Under the pieces are notes generated by a model that was not told the DNA's origin, ran no database searches, and was given only the letters and a program-made list of their open reading frames with translations. The position numbers and the translations under genes are program-made. Shown here in pieces: positions 1 to 12,939 of a DNA stretch of 64,000 bases. Origin of the DNA: Porogramme epimiltina (taxonomy: Eukaryota; Basidiomycota; Agaricomycetes; Polyporales; Polyporaceae). Location of the stretch: the NCBI GenBank assembly GCA_900155495.1, contig FTLJ01000356.1, forward strand, positions 1 through 64,000. Reading direction: 5' to 3'. Numbering within the stretch: position 1 is the first letter of the stretch; the number at the start of each line of letters is the position of its first letter.

Positions 1-1
1 C

Positions 2-1967
2 GTCGCCCCCGCGCCCCCGGCACAGCACCCACATCCGCGTTCCCACCCCCACTTCCCGCCACCCCTCGACGCCCATCCGCCCTCGCGACCGCACACCGCC
101 CGCGACGCATCTCACCCGACATCCGATCCCGCGCTGGCGCCGACCAAGGCGAGCCTGAAGACGTGGTGGAACCACTTCACCTTCGCGCAGCGCGTCCGGA
201 AGGAGGCGGAGGAGAAGAAGGTCGCGGCGGCAGGGTTCGGCGGGGGTGTCGGTGCGCGTGCGGGCGCGGAGGAGCACACCGTGTTTTGCAAGCCCCTCAA
301 GGAGAGTCTCAAGGCGGCGAACGTGCAGATATCGACGGCGAGCGCAAGTGGAGATTTGTACGTCTGGGGATACATCCCAGTAGTGGTCGCGAAATGGTGT
401 GTGCCCTCCCCCCTGTCTTGGCCGTTGCCTCTTGGCCGCCCCCTCCTCATTTCTTACCCCTTGATCGTGCGCGTTCCTATGCGGTCTCGCTTGTCGGTGC
501 TCGATCGCACAGTGGCTTGTATTTGAAGGAGACCGGTGCGTCATTTCAGCCGGTTATTGGTTTGTGCGATCCCCTGAGGTCGCATGCGTTCTAGCGACGG
601 AGGTAGAAGGCACTTTCCGTGTCAATGGCTCGAACAAGCGGATGCGAGAGCTTCAGGCTGCTTTCGAGGCCCCTCCACGAGTGCGTATATTCGCTTTCCA
701 CATTGTCACGCTCGTTCTCAGCTACCGCACTCGTCCGCGGCGCATCTGCGTAATAGTACGGGAAGGATTTGGACTGGAAAAAGGAGCAATACACAACACA
801 CGATGTCGCTAGTGTGTTCCGACGATACCTCACTCAGATGCCTGTAAGTGTCTACACCTCTCATTTATGTCTCACGACACCCCTACTCACATCAAACAGG
901 AATCCGTGATACCCCATGACATGTACCATTTAGTGAGTGACTTGCCCTATCCTTCCTTCACCGCCCTGTTGCTAATGGGATTTAGTTCCGAGACGCTCTC
1001 GGTGAGATGAGACCGTCTCTGCTCCATTGCCATGGACTCATCCTCGCTGTATAGCGAAGCAACCACGAAATGAGGACGAGATCATCGCGACCTACAAACG
1101 TCTCATCCGCTCAATGCCCCGCGCAAATCAGTACCTTCTCCTCTACGTCTTGGATCTTCTATCTGTCTTTTCGCGGAAATCAGACAAGAATCTTATGACT
1201 GCGAAGAGTGCGTCCGCGTCTCTTCGCCGTAACCAAGTCTCTGCGATCCTGTGGCTGACAGCCACTGCACAGACCTCGCTGTAATCTTCCGACCAGCCCT
1301 TATCGCTCATCCCAGCCACGAACTCTCCCCGCAGGAGCACCAACTAAGCCAGGATGTGCTTGAGTTCTTGATCAAGCACCAGGACTGGTTCATGCTAGAC
1401 ATCCCCACTCCACCAATAGCACGACCCGTGCCAGACGGCGTGGCGGCGGTGCCGACGACGGACACCACGGCAGACCTACTCGTGAGCTCGGACGAGGAGT
1501 CAGGTGGCTGGAAGCTTATCAGCAGGGATGTACCCAAGTCCATCGGCCGCCGTCGCACGACGACCGAGCGCTCGGCAGGTGAGTCGTCTTTGCAAGCCTT
1601 TGCAGCGGCACGGACACCGTCGAAGGTTCCGGCGCGCGCGCGCAAGGTTGGGTCTTACGCCGCTGCCACTCGCGCTGACCTACACCCGCGCCCGCGCCTC
1701 CGCTCCACCATTACGACAACGACAGAGAAGGGCCACCACGGGCACCACCACGAGGCGCTCTCGCCGGTCGTCGAGTCGCCGCCGTCGCGCTCGGACTCGG
1801 TCGTGACCGTGACGCGGAGCCGGACGCTGCCGTCGTCGAAGACGGGGCGGCGCGCGGAGCCCGGCGAGGAGCGGCCGTCGAAGCTCGTCAAGAAGCAGAA
1901 GCGCGCGTCCGTGCAGCCTGGGCGCACCGTGAGCGGTGGTGGCGGCGGCGGCGCGAACGGTGGGTAG
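2..1967 (+). CDS. RhoGAP-domain GTPase-activating protein (5' partial)
   Basis: This is the C-terminal part of a Rho GTPase-activating protein of the fungal SAC7/BAG7-like kind, which stimulates GTP hydrolysis by Rho in control of the actin cytoskeleton and wall integrity. The reading frame is open from base 2, so the gene starts outside the window. The first visible exon holds a segment with VFCKPLKESLKAAN followed by GDLYVWGYIPVVVAKC. After an intron comes GTFRVNGSNKRMRELQ, which contains the arginine finger. Then follow RRYLTQMPE, the YLLLYVLDLLSVFSRKSDKNL segment and LAVIFRPALIAHPSHELSP, all RhoGAP landmarks. Four or more short introns interrupt the domain (for example one that ends at 1062). 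The tail from about 1400 to the stop is low-complexity and Ser/Arg-rich, ending in a Gly run. The domain identity is firm; the exact intron borders are by eye. Confidence 0.88.
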
Positions 1968-3663
1968 CCGCTGTCCTCGGGCGGCGCCGCTTGTCCGTCG
2001 CTGCTCGCCCGGGACGTCCGTGTAGATGCGTGTCTCCGGTCTTTGCCACCTTCCATCCTCCGCCGTTCGACTTTGGTATTCGATTCGTCTTCGTAGTAAC
2101 TGTCCACCTCCCACCCCCTCGATAATTGGCCTCTCTCTGTGATCGGTATACCACGCTAGCTACTACTACTACACACACTACCTCCGCTGTCGCCCCGCGC
2201 TGCTGCTCTTGCGAATGTCTCTTATTTACTACTCTGGTCGCGGCGGGCGCCACTGCCCGCCGCCGGATGTCCCCTCCACGATGTTGTTATGATATTATGT
2301 TGTTGCGATAGTTTACACACCCTCGACGCGCGTTGCACGACCTTCCCTCTCTTCCCTCGCCCTCACGCCGACGTAGTCGTGGTCTTCCCCGTCGCGTACT
2401 CCCGCGGACCCCGGGTGCGCGCGTAGCGGCAATTGGCGAGCTGCGTCGCGTGCGCGTCGTTCCGGCGCCCCGTCTGGCCTCAAGCTCGGACGTGTGTCGC
2501 GCCCCGCCGCGAGGCTCAGGACTCTAGTATTTTGTACGCCGCTGTGTCGTTGTCGAGGTGCCGGTACATGGACCCTAGCGTGGACGTTGTAATCGGCAGA
2601 GATTGGTATCCAGTATATACTCTCCGGGCGCCCTATTTCTCATGGGTGTAGTAGTAGGTTCGCAATCTCACATCGGGCTGTAGGAGTCTCTCCGTGAAGT
2701 CCTTGGTGCCCTCGTGTTCCTCCTACAAGCGTCCTACAAGCTGGGCCTTGATTCCACTCTGATTGAGCGTCCGGTTATCGCCTCGGGGGCGACCTTTGTC
2801 AGGCACACCCCGTCCCACCACCCAGCGTTCAAATGAAAGCGCAGTGCAGTTAAAATTGGCACGCGTTCAATAGTGTTCTGCACCTAATCAACCAGGGCTG
2901 TTAAACGAGGTTATAATTGGGAGCTGAAGCGAGGAAGCCGTCACAAAGAACGGATGTGTGGCTATTTTATTGGACGCGTTTGAGGGTGCCGGGATATAAT
3001 TGTGCAGGAGCTGGAATTGTCATGTCGACGCTCGTCCGCAGCGATGCCGAGTGTGGCCCATGCGTGCCTTGTGCGGCCGACCGCACGGACACGCGGACGG
3101 GGGACGGCATGGATGGCCGTGCTCGAGCAGGTGCAGCGGTCATGGAGGACGTTAACTTTGCTGGCGATGCGCTCGCTGCCTGCGAGGACGGGGGCGGCAT
3201 TGAGGAGGATGTAGAGGGCGATGACCAATCAGCTGGAATAGACAGGCTCTGGCGGGGAGGCAGGGCGGACCGCGGGACTGGATGGACATCGCCTCAGGAT
3301 GCGCAAGGGCCGGCCCACGCCTCTCTGGCGTCCAGGCTGCGGGCGGGGCGCGCACCTTGCCCTCGTCCTCCTTGTCGCCCACGATACTCACGAAGGGCCC
3401 CCCGCCCGCACTGACGAACGCTAACGACGCGCTGTGAATACTGTGAATACTAACACCAACGCAGCCGCTGCCGAGGTCAGAGAGAGATGCCGTCTTGGAG
3501 CCGAGAGAGTCCCACGGGGAGCCCAGGAGGGCCTGCCGCATCGGGGGGCGAGTACACCTACCTGCCCGTGCGTTCGCGTCTCTTTCTCCACCTCCCGCTC
3601 GTTTTCTTACCTCAGCCTATTATTGCCTCCCTATATCTCCGTCCCCCGCCCGGCCTGCTGCGC
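1968..3663. other. Intergenic region between RhoGAP and GH17 genes
   Basis: No convincing coding sequence is visible. Open frames here (for example 2917-3414) are GC-driven, lack family resemblance and lack splice-consistent continuations. The stretch must contain the RhoGAP 3' UTR and the GH17 promoter and probably its first exon, which I could not place. Confidence 0.5.
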
Positions 3664-5629
3664 AGCCCCCCCACCGCCTCTCCTCTTTCGACGACCCCTA
3701 CCACCCCACCATTCCCTCCGCCCACGCCTCCCCGCGCGCCAGCGTCACCTCATTCGCTCCTTCCCCCTCCCCCCAAGGCAGCTACGTCCGCGTCGACCAC
3801 GACGACGTCATGCCCCTCAGCAACAGCGGCCACGGCGGCTACGCCAACATGAACGAGCCCTACTCCAACCAGGCCTACAGCAGCAGCCAGTGGCTCGAGA
3901 AGGAGCAGGCTCGCAGCCGCCGTTCCAAGTGGATCGTGAGTTTTATCTCATTTCCGCTCTATACTGCATACCGCATCGCCTCCCCCTCTCGAGCGGCGGC
4001 CCGCCCTCCGTGCCGCCTCGCGTAGCTCGCAGGTCTTGTCTCCCCGTCGGGAGGGGGGGATCTGGTGGCGTTACCGCCCTCGGTCCCGTTGTGCGCGCCC
4101 TCGCTAACCCGCCAGTAAAGGTCCTCGGCTCGCTCGCGACGCTCGTCATCCTCATCGCAGTCGGCGTCGCGGTCGGCGTCACCGTCGCCAAGAGCCACAA
4201 GTCGACGAGCACGACGAGCTCCTCCTCTTCCTCCTCCGTCACCGACTCCGACCCGAACGACCCGAGCTCGTTCGAGAAGGACTCGCGTCTCATCCAGTCC
4301 TTCTGGGGCATTGCGTACACCCCCGAGGGCTCGCAGTACCCCGATTGCGGCAACAGCCTCGGTGCGTCTCTCCAATCTGTCCGTGTGCGAGCGGGGGTCC
4401 TGACTTAGCTCAAACTCCACAATGTACGGCAGCCGACGTCATTACCGATATTCAGGTGTGCAGGCGCCTTTTGCACCGGCTGTTTTACTTTGACTGATCT
4501 TCGCACTATGCCCGTAGCTCCTCTCGCAGCTCACCACCGTATGTGTTCTCACGCATCCCGTAGCCCGTAGATCTCTGACACCCGTCTCCAGCAAATCCGT
4601 CTGTATGGCGCGGACTGCAACCAGTCTGCACTGGTGGTATGTGGCAAAATGGCTACCTGACGCGGGCCGGGAGTTGACTGTATGCACGTGTGTTGCGGAC
4701 AGCTCGAGGCTATTGAACAGACCAAGGTCAACATGACTGTCTGGCTCGGGAACTATCCGGTCCCGACCGATCCTGCCCCGTACGAGCGGCAGCGGGACGC
4801 CATTATCGAGGCGATCAAGACATACGGCACTGATCACATCTCTGGTGTCACTGTGGGTAACGAGTACATCCTGAAGTAAGCCCCTCCCTATTATGACTGT
4901 CTTTAGAACTCTAACCCGTGCCCCTTATGACAGCTACCTCAACGCAAACGGCGGCACAGACGCGAACAGCGACATCGGTAACGCGGGTGCAGCGTTGCTC
5001 ATATCGAACATCACAGACACGCGCACGGCGATCGAAGCGCTCAGCCTTGACAAGACGCTACCTATCGGCACGGCCGATGCGGGGAGCTACTTCAACAACG
5101 AGGTGCTCGCCGCGGTCGACTACGGCATGTCGAACATCCACGCGTGGTTCGCAAACGTGTCGATCGACCAGTCCGCGGCCTGGGTGAACGAGTTCTTCCA
5201 GGAGACGAACGTCGCTGCCGCCAAGGCGCTCTCGAACAACCCGACGATGTACATCGCCGAGACGGGTTGGCCGTCGGTTAGTTTCCGTTTCGCTCACTCC
5301 TTTTTAATGGTAGCACTAAACTGCTGTGCTTTTACAGGCATCCAGCGACGTTAGCAATGAGAGCAACGGCCCCTCGACCGCTTCGGAGCCGAACCTCCAG
5401 ACGTTCCTGGACACCTTCGTCTGCCAAGCTAACAACAACGGCACCGGCTACTTCTTCTTCGAGTACTTCGACGAGACCTGGAAGGACGAGGAGTTCGGTG
5501 GCGTTGAGGGTCACTGGGGTTTGTTCTACTCGAAGTAGGTTTGCTCCTCCATTTTTCGAAAACTGTTTCGTTGACGCCTTGCGTTTCTTCAGCCGCACTC
5601 TCAAGGATATCACAATCCCGGCCTGCTGA
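3664..5629 (+). CDS. GH17 glucan endo-1,3-beta-glucosidase, membrane-anchored
   Basis: Predicted beta-1,3-glucanase of glycoside hydrolase family 17 (BtgC-like), which acts on cell-wall beta-glucan from the plasma membrane. A cytosolic N-terminal stretch (SFDDPYHPTIPS, then SSQWLEKEQARSRRSKW) precedes an intron at 3937-4120 and a transmembrane segment VLGSLATLVILIAVGVAVGV. A Ser/Thr linker follows, then the catalytic domain from SRLIQSFWGIAYTPEGSQYP. Family motifs are GVTVGNEYILN, whose Glu fits the acid/base, and YIAETGWPS, whose Glu fits the nucleophile. Then come FFFEYFDETWKDEE and GHWGLFYS. The last intron is 5535-5592 and the protein ends DITIPAC. The start is unresolved: the exon is open upstream of 3664 without an in-frame ATG before 3810, so either a 5' exon (for example around 3487) is spliced on or translation begins at 3810. 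Confidence 0.87.
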
Positions 5630-6643
5630 TAAAGCCACAGTGGTACTGCACCGCTTCCGCCGTTCCTCTCACCCGCGACGCCTGCATCTCCCGCGACACC
5701 CGCAGGGTCGTCGGCCACACATTCTCCTCACATACGCTTGGCCTAGCTTCCCGCTTGATCTTGCGCTCGGACGCTTCTCATTATGACCTTCCCGTGCCAC
5801 TCACGGACACGCTCATCATCCCTTCGCACTGCAGCACATACTCTTCACAACGGATGTTCTCTTCCCACTACCGCGCCGGATGTGTGTGTAGTCTTGCATG
5901 ATATATACACCGCCCCGTGCACCTGTCACTCGTTTACACTCCGCACACGTACAGACTACGTATCTACGTCTACGTCTACGTTTTCGCAGCAGCCAACCAT
6001 GGACTGTCCGTTTGTATTGGGTTCCTGTCGCAGCCCCGTCGGGTGACATACTTGACCAGCCTTACTCCCTCCGCTTCATTCACACTACGTTTGTTTTGCG
6101 TCCCGTCATTAGCCTTGTCCACGGACCCACTCATCCGCACTAGCGTTCCGGCTCTCGCTCTTCGCACCCCGCGCTCGCGTCTCGCATTGCACCATCGTCG
6201 TTCGTCTCGTCACACAAAGCACCGGAAAGTAGTCTAGAAATTACCTACTTTGTATCGATACCGCGCACTCCAGTCGCAGCCCCGCCGCAACTGCGCCTTC
6301 CGCTCGGCGCGCGCTGTTCGCGTCCAGATGTGGTTGTGGGCGCATTGGTGGAGCCACGAGTGGGGGTGGTGTAATGCAGAAGCCGATGCGTTTTGTTTCG
6401 TCAGATGTGGTCCGCGCAGGGATCATCAGGATGATGTCGACGCTTCTTTATATTTTAACATACATGTCTCTAAGTTGGGCGGTGTGCGTAAAGGTGAGGA
6501 AAGCAGGAAGGGCAATAAGTATACAGCTACAAGATATCGTGGCCTACAACTACAAATACTGTCACAGAAACTTTGGAAGAAGTGAAAAAAAAACATACAA
6601 CACGTAGAAGGAGTGGACGCGGATCGTCGCTTCCGCGGAGCGT
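5630..6643. other. Intergenic, convergent 3' ends
   Basis: Lies between the 3' ends of the GH17 gene (+) and the peroxiredoxin-like gene (-). It should hold both 3' UTRs. No coding potential beyond chance open frames is seen. Confidence 0.5.
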
Positions 6644-9600
6644 TCAGGCTCGGACCTGCTGCCGGTAACCGTAAGACACCATCTCGCCGCTCTCGTACCT
6701 GCCACCGCCCCGTGCATTCTCGCTGGTGTACTGCCCCGTGCGCGCCCTCTGCGGCGTGGGCTTGCTCCATTCATCGTACCCGCCGCTGCGGCCACTGTGG
6801 TGCTTCCGCGCGGACGGGTCTCGGCGGCGCTCGCGCTCGCGCCGTTCCCGTTCCCGCTCCCGCTCCCGCTCCCGGTCGGACGCGTCCTCGTCAAACGCCT
6901 TCCCGTCCGGGTTCGCAACACGCAACGCCTTGCGCTGCCGCTGCCGCTCCCGATCCGTAGGCAGCGGCGGTGGCGGCGGCGGCGACGGCGGGTTCACGAG
7001 CGTGCCGCCGGTGAGCGTCGTCTCCATCGTCGCGCTCCGCTCCTTTTCGCGCGGGCGCGCGTACCCGTTGTGCCGCGGGTGCGGCTGCGGGTGCGTGCTC
7101 GCCCTGAGCTGTGGCTGCTGCGGCTGCGACTGGCCCTTCGCGGGCAGGGGCTCGTACCGCGGGGCCGGGGGCGCGGTGGCCGCGCGGGCGGGCTTCTCGG
7201 GCGCGAGCGAGGACGCGGAGCTCGCGCTGCCGCCGGCGACGCTGCCCGGGTCGCTCTCGTACCCGAGCTCGGGCTCGTAGGCGAGCTTGGGGTGCTCGCC
7301 CGCGGCGGCGCGGCTGCGGGGCGTGCCCTCCGTGTCGGTCTCGCCGTCGGGGCCCGCGGCGCGGCGGTGGTCGCGCTTCGCGCGCATGCGCACGAGGCTG
7401 AGTCGGCGGTCCTCCATCCAGCGCTCGTCGTGGTCGCCGGGCCCGAGCGCGTACGGGGACGGGGATGGGGGCGCGCCGTATCCGGCCTCGTGCAAGACGG
7501 TGCGGATGGGGGAGTGCGAGCGCGTGGTGGTCATGCGGTGCGCGTATGTGCACTCGAAGCTGTGCGGCGCAGGAGGAGGAAGGGGTCAGGGTGCGACGAG
7601 CGCGGAGGCGAGGCGAAACGTACTTTGGGCCGAGAACGAACTCGCCGCCGAGCTGGGTGGTGTCCCCACCGCGCTCCCAGACGGGCATGCCCACCCTGAT
7701 CGCGTTCTTGACCACCATGGCGAGCCCGCCGATGGGCCCGTGGCGGACGTAGTCGCCCTTTTCAGCGTCCGGTCCGGGGTCGTTTGTGCGCAGCGTCATG
7801 CCCAGCGCGGCGTACACGCGCAGCGTTGGGTCTGTGAAGAACCGTATGGGCGTGCGGAAGATGTCTGGCCATGACGACCACGTCAGTTCGCGCAGGCGGG
7901 CCAGCAGACGTCCTCGCGAAAGACTCACTTCGGTAGGACTTGATCATCCCTGGTGAGCCGTTCCCTATGATCACGATGTCGAGCCCTGCACGCTCCATGG
8001 TGCCCATGTCCAGCGTTCGTGAGACCGAGTACATGTAGTCCTGGCCGTTCGCACACCTGAAGCAGCCCCATGCAGGGCAGTGAGCACGCCAAACAGGCAT
8101 AGAAGAGGCAAAGTGACGTACCAGAAGTGACGGATGAAGATGACAACCGTCTTGCGCCTCCTGAACAACTCCCCGAAGGCTGTACGCACGCCGTTCTGCG
8201 CGATGACCGTGAGGCCGGAGGCCTTCTGCAGCTGCTCCCTCGTGCACACGGCGTGTTCGTCAAACGCCCCGTCCGTCCCGTACGCCACCTCCTTACCCCC
8301 CTTGCCCCCGGAATCTTCGTAGTGCCTGCGGGGCGCAGCAGCCCTGGGCGGGAGATGCGTCCGCGGGATGGTGCCGTCCCGCTCCCGGTGGCTGACCAAC
8401 GTGGCCGTGGCCGTCGTGCTGTGCCCGAGGCTGCTCTGCGTCTTGTGTGGAGCTGGTAGCGGCTCGGTGCGCGCGCGGGCCGGGGGCGGGTACGAAAACG
8501 TCGTCGAGGGGGTGTTGGGGAGCGGGAGCGGCGTCGACTCCGTCGATGCAGGATACGGAGCAGTGGAGGGTGCGAGGCCGATCTCGCTGCTCGCGACCGT
8601 GCCGCCGAAGGTCTGCGCGAAGTGGTGGCCGATCGCGAGGCCGCCCTCGCGCGAGGACATGTCGAACTCGACCGTCGACGGCGGCGGCGAGGGCACGACG
8701 CGCGGGATGTGGACGTGGCTGTGGCTCAGGTACGCAGACGGCGGGGGCTGGGGCGGCGAGGGAGGCCGCGGCGGTGGGGAGGGTGGTTTTGCTGCCGGCG
8801 GGGGAGCGGGACGGATGGGGGCGAGCTGTTGTTGGATCGGCGCGATTGGCGCGGAGATAGGCGGCGAGGTCGCGCGACGTGGTGGGGCTGGCGATATTGC
8901 GCGGGACGTGACGAGCGGCGGTGGTTGTGGGGAGTGCGCGCGAGAGGTGACGATCGGTGGCTGAGGAGAGTGCGAGCGAAGAGGTGCGGGGATGGTCGGT
9001 GGCGTCGATTGAGCGCGGACGGCAGTCGTGGTGCGCGGGGGTGGAGGGGATTGCGCACGGGATGCCCCGTACGGCTGCAGTTGCTGCTGCGATGCTTGCA
9101 GTAGCTCCTGCGGTCGCTGGGGCTCTTGTTGTTGCGGGGGGTGCTGCTGTTGCTGCTGGAGGAATGACTGCTGCTGCGTTGGAGACGGGGACGGCCTGAA
9201 TGGTAGCTGGGTGTGCGGGACGGTCTGTGCGGATACATGGGTCTGTCCACCGGCTCTCCGTTGCCTCACAGAATTGTATGGGGTGCTCGCCTGGGGCAAC
9301 TTCGTACGCGAGCGGTTCGCGTTCGGGGCGGCAGTGGTGGCAGACAAAATCACTCCTTGGGTAGATTGAGGTAGAGGGAATTCGGGCTCGGGGGGAGGTG
9401 GCGGGCGTGGTTGTGTGACGGGAAGATATGAGGAAGACATAGCGTTCGTCGCCTCCTGACGATCATCCGACGACCTGCGCTCCTCGCTCCTGCGCTGCCT
9501 TGCCGGTGGCTGCTCTTGTGGCGGAGTGTGCTGCCGTTCCTGTGGAGGGGACCGTGGTCGCGTTACCGCGATAGTAGGCAGCGGCGAATACCGTCTGTCG

Positions 9601-12053
9601 TGGCGGTGTTCATTGTCGTGCACAGGTGATTGAGTTCGCGGAGGCGGCAGAGGTGGTGGTGGGGGCGAGGGCGCGAGAGGGGGTTGCGGGAGCGGGGTGG
9701 GCAGGTCAGCGTCCATACGACGGGGCGGGGACAGTGGGAGTGGAGCAGGAGTTGGGGGCTCGGTCCCCTCGTCTGAAGGCGGTGGTGGGAGGGGGGAGGG
9801 CTCGCGACGCTGCGGCGCGGGCGGGGGAGAGGGCGCGCGACGCGGGGCAATGTCCGAGCGCGGCGGGGGGAGCGTGACTGGAATGACATGTGTATTTATG
9901 TGTGCAGAGATCGCGGTCGGCGAGATCAGCGGCGCGGACGATGGCGGGGCGATGAGCGAGGTAGCGGACGTCGGGCGTGTGAGGAGCGCATGCGCCAACA
10001 GTGGAGGAGACGGGGAAGACTGTTCCTCGGCGTAGTTTGATGATGACCCGAGGCGTGACGACCTCAGAAGAACGATCTCGTCCATGTCCGCCTCGTCAGA
10101 AGCGCGGACGCCGTTGATGATGGGCGCCAGTGTGCGCGCAAACGTCGCGGGCGCGACGTCCTGCGAGGGAAGGTGCCCATCTTGCAAGATCTCTGCGCCG
10201 TGTGCAAGCCCATACTGCGTCTCGCGTCGGCGATCAAACTCGGGGGGCGAAGAAACAGGTACGCGAGATAGTCTGGGTTCCTCTCTGGGCGGCGTTGGAA
10301 GACGGGAGTCCTTGTTGATGGGAGGAAGTTCAGCGTCCTTGGGTGGCAGAGGCGTGAGCGCCAGCGCTTCTTTGAGTGTCTGTGGGCGCGGCGCCAGAGG
10401 CTGAGCCAGCGGTGGAGGAGGTGGCGGCGGCGGGAGGAGTTGTTCGGGGAGAGACCTAGGCTGAGGGGCGGCTACATATGCGGGGGCAGGCTCACCGAAC
10501 TCGTCGCTGTTAGGATAAGACACCAGAGTGCTCGCCATGCTCAAGTTCTCAGTCGTGATGATGGGGGACGGAGAGGGCCCAAAGCTCAGGTTCGGTAGGG
10601 GGGTTACACCAAGGCTAACGTGGCTAAGGCTCTTCCTATGAGTCATCTTCGCCCTCTTCCTATTCTCTGCGGCATCATTGGCCCCTGAGGCGCGCAGGAC
10701 TTCGGGAACAAAGCTGTCGCGGGGGAACAGGTTGGCACCGACCTCCCCGTGTGCGGTCTGACGAGTGTCCTGGGACGATGAGACATAGATGGTGGAGGTA
10801 TCGCGTGTGGACAGGGTCTTCGCACGTGTGGGCGGGGAGGGATCAGAACTCTTACGCCCCCGTGCCAGGATGGATGATCTGCGCAGTTTGTTCGTGATGC
10901 TGTCCTTGCGGCCTCTCGTACCTGGAACGGTGCGGCGCCTAGAGGGATGCTCAGGCTCGGGTTCAGATTCTACAAGAGGGGAGTGTGAACGGGGAGGAAG
11001 AACTAGGGGAGGGTCGGGCTGATGGGGATCGCCGTTCCCGAGCAATGCAGGGAAGTCCGCCGTCCGGATAGCAGATGCCTCACGCTGAATGACCCCTCCT
11101 GCACGCTCGGCCGACGTGCGCCCGACATCGTGCTCCACTGAAGCTTGCTTGGGCGGGAGTAGGGGCAGCTCTGAGAGCACGGTGCTCGGAGAGGGTGAGT
11201 CTGAACGTGCGTGAGCACTGGCGCTGCTCGACGTCAATGTGTCGTCAGGAGTCATAGGGGGTGTTGAGGGTCTCGGATGGTCCGACATTGGATAATGCGG
11301 ATGGCGGTGAGAGTCGACGGTGGACGAGGAGCGAGGCTGGTTGGCTTGACCATAGACATGGCCGTGAGATTGACGGTCATCATAGACGTACTGGTTTGGT
11401 GATGGATGGAAAGTCTGATCTGAGTGATGGGGGTCTCCTCGTATTGAACTCTCTTGGGCGGCGGGCAACGCCGGTTCCTCGTCTGGGGGATGTGCTTGTG
11501 GCGGCGTCGGAGGGAAAAAGGATAGAGTTTGGGAGCGTCTCCGATAGTGGTATTGTCGCTCCGTTAGCTTCTCTGAGGTATGATGGTCGTGATCATGATG
11601 TCGTTGAACGGGAGCTGGCGGAGAAGCAGCGTCTGGGTCAGATAAATATGTCCTAGATTCCCGACTGGGACGTGTTCTTGAGCGTGCGGGACGAGCTGGC
11701 CTAAAGTTGTCGGAGTGGTACCCGTCGGCGTGGCGGAACTCCCCCAGCGCCTCCGTGTTCCGCGTGGCTTGGATCATGCTGCGAGGAAGGGGTGGAAGTT
11801 CTGGGAGGTTCTGGGTGCTATGACGGCCGCTACCACTGGTTGATGGAGGCGGTACGAGGGAGGTGTGTGAAGAGTTAGAGTATGTGTGGGGCTGAGCATC
11901 ACGGTGGCCTTGAGCGGAGTGGGCGCGTTCTCGCAGAATCTGAAGAGATGCGAACGGATCAGACGGGTCCGGGACAGGGTATCGCGAAGAATAAGGGAAT
12001 GCTGGCGGGGGCTTGCGCTTGACTCTGGCCGGGTAAGCATCGTAGGCAGCCAT
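6644..12053 (-). CDS. Giant disordered protein with C-terminal peroxiredoxin-like (AhpC/TSA_2) domain
   Basis: Four exons fit: 12053-8122, 8056-7929, 7864-7624 and 7559-6644, giving about 1738 residues. The start is the ATG at 12053 (MAAYDAYPARVKRKPP), since the frame extends only to a GTG upstream. The first ~1250 residues are Pro/Ser/Gln-rich and probably disordered, with poly-Pro blocks and a Gln-rich patch. The domain begins near CTREQLQKASGLTVIAQNGV and runs through VVIFIRHFWCANGQDYMYSV, MERAGLDIVIIGNGSP, IRFFTDPTLRVYAALGM and CTYAHRMTTTRSHSPIR, matching the thioredoxin-fold antioxidant family that includes PRXL2. The first exon junction falls inside the active-site Trp-Cys. The family usually has CxxC here; this protein has C-A-N-G, so the second Cys is missing. 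After the domain is another long charged tail with Arg/Glu repeats. Its cellular role is unknown. Confidence 0.85.
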
Positions 12054-12939
12054 TGCGTCCAGCGCTGTCCGACCGACCACGGGGAGCTAAAGTGGGAGTG
12101 GAGAGCAAGAGGGTGGACATAGAGGAGAATGTGATACCTTTATGTAAATGGTGTCCACTCGTGTTGCAGGTGAGGACGTTAATACACGGGGAGAAGAAGG
12201 CTGGGATTGGCGGCGTGCAATGCATCCTCCGCATTTTGGCGGAGTAAGGCAACCGTTGAGCTTCTTGTGAAGGCAGAGGCCGCGTGTTTTGGCGGACCGC
12301 CACGGTGCGGATCTCGCCTGCGGCCTCGACCGCCCAACTCAATCTCGTGTCTTGGATCTCGTGGGGAATCAGCGTCTACCAAGCCCTCCTTGTCAGCAAA
12401 TACCCACCAGCTTGACCGGTATTGTCATGATTGACAAGCGGGATATGTGTGTCTACAACCTATGGAAGGCCCCGGAGGGGCCGCTTAGGCTGTCTTTAAT
12501 GATCCCATCGCTGCCGGGTGCAAATCCGTTAACGTGGTTGAGGGGCGCATTGAAGGCTATTAGCAAATGAAAACGTTGGTGGAAACACGAGTCGACCCAC
12601 CACGCCGGCAGTGCCACTTCATGGGACTCGATCCGTCACGGTCCCTGGGACGGACCCCCAAATTGAGCGAAGTACTAATGTCAAGCGCGCGCAATGCTGC
12701 GGACATCCAACGCCACATATGAAAACAGGTCGATATAGGCTGCTCTGAGAGGGTGAAGAAGGGTGCGTGGCAGAACGAGTCAAAAGGGGGAAACAGAGCA
12801 GCCGCAGCGACGCACGTGGCACGCAAAGCCGGTGACGATACCCCAGTGCGTCGAGAGGCGCGCATGGAGCGCCCGGGTGCTCGGGACAGAGGCGCGGGGG
12901 TGCGCGAGATCCGACTCACCTTGCTCTCCCACCACTACG
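12054..12939. promoter_or_regulatory. Divergent intergenic region
   Basis: 886 bases between the divergently transcribed peroxiredoxin-like gene (-) and the amino-acid transporter (+). It must contain both promoters. No confident core promoter motif or extra gene is visible. Confidence 0.4.

Noticed and set aside
2917..3414. 165-codon open frame between RhoGAP and GH17
   Set aside because: Composition is that of GC-rich non-coding DNA, with no family resemblance, signal or splice continuation.
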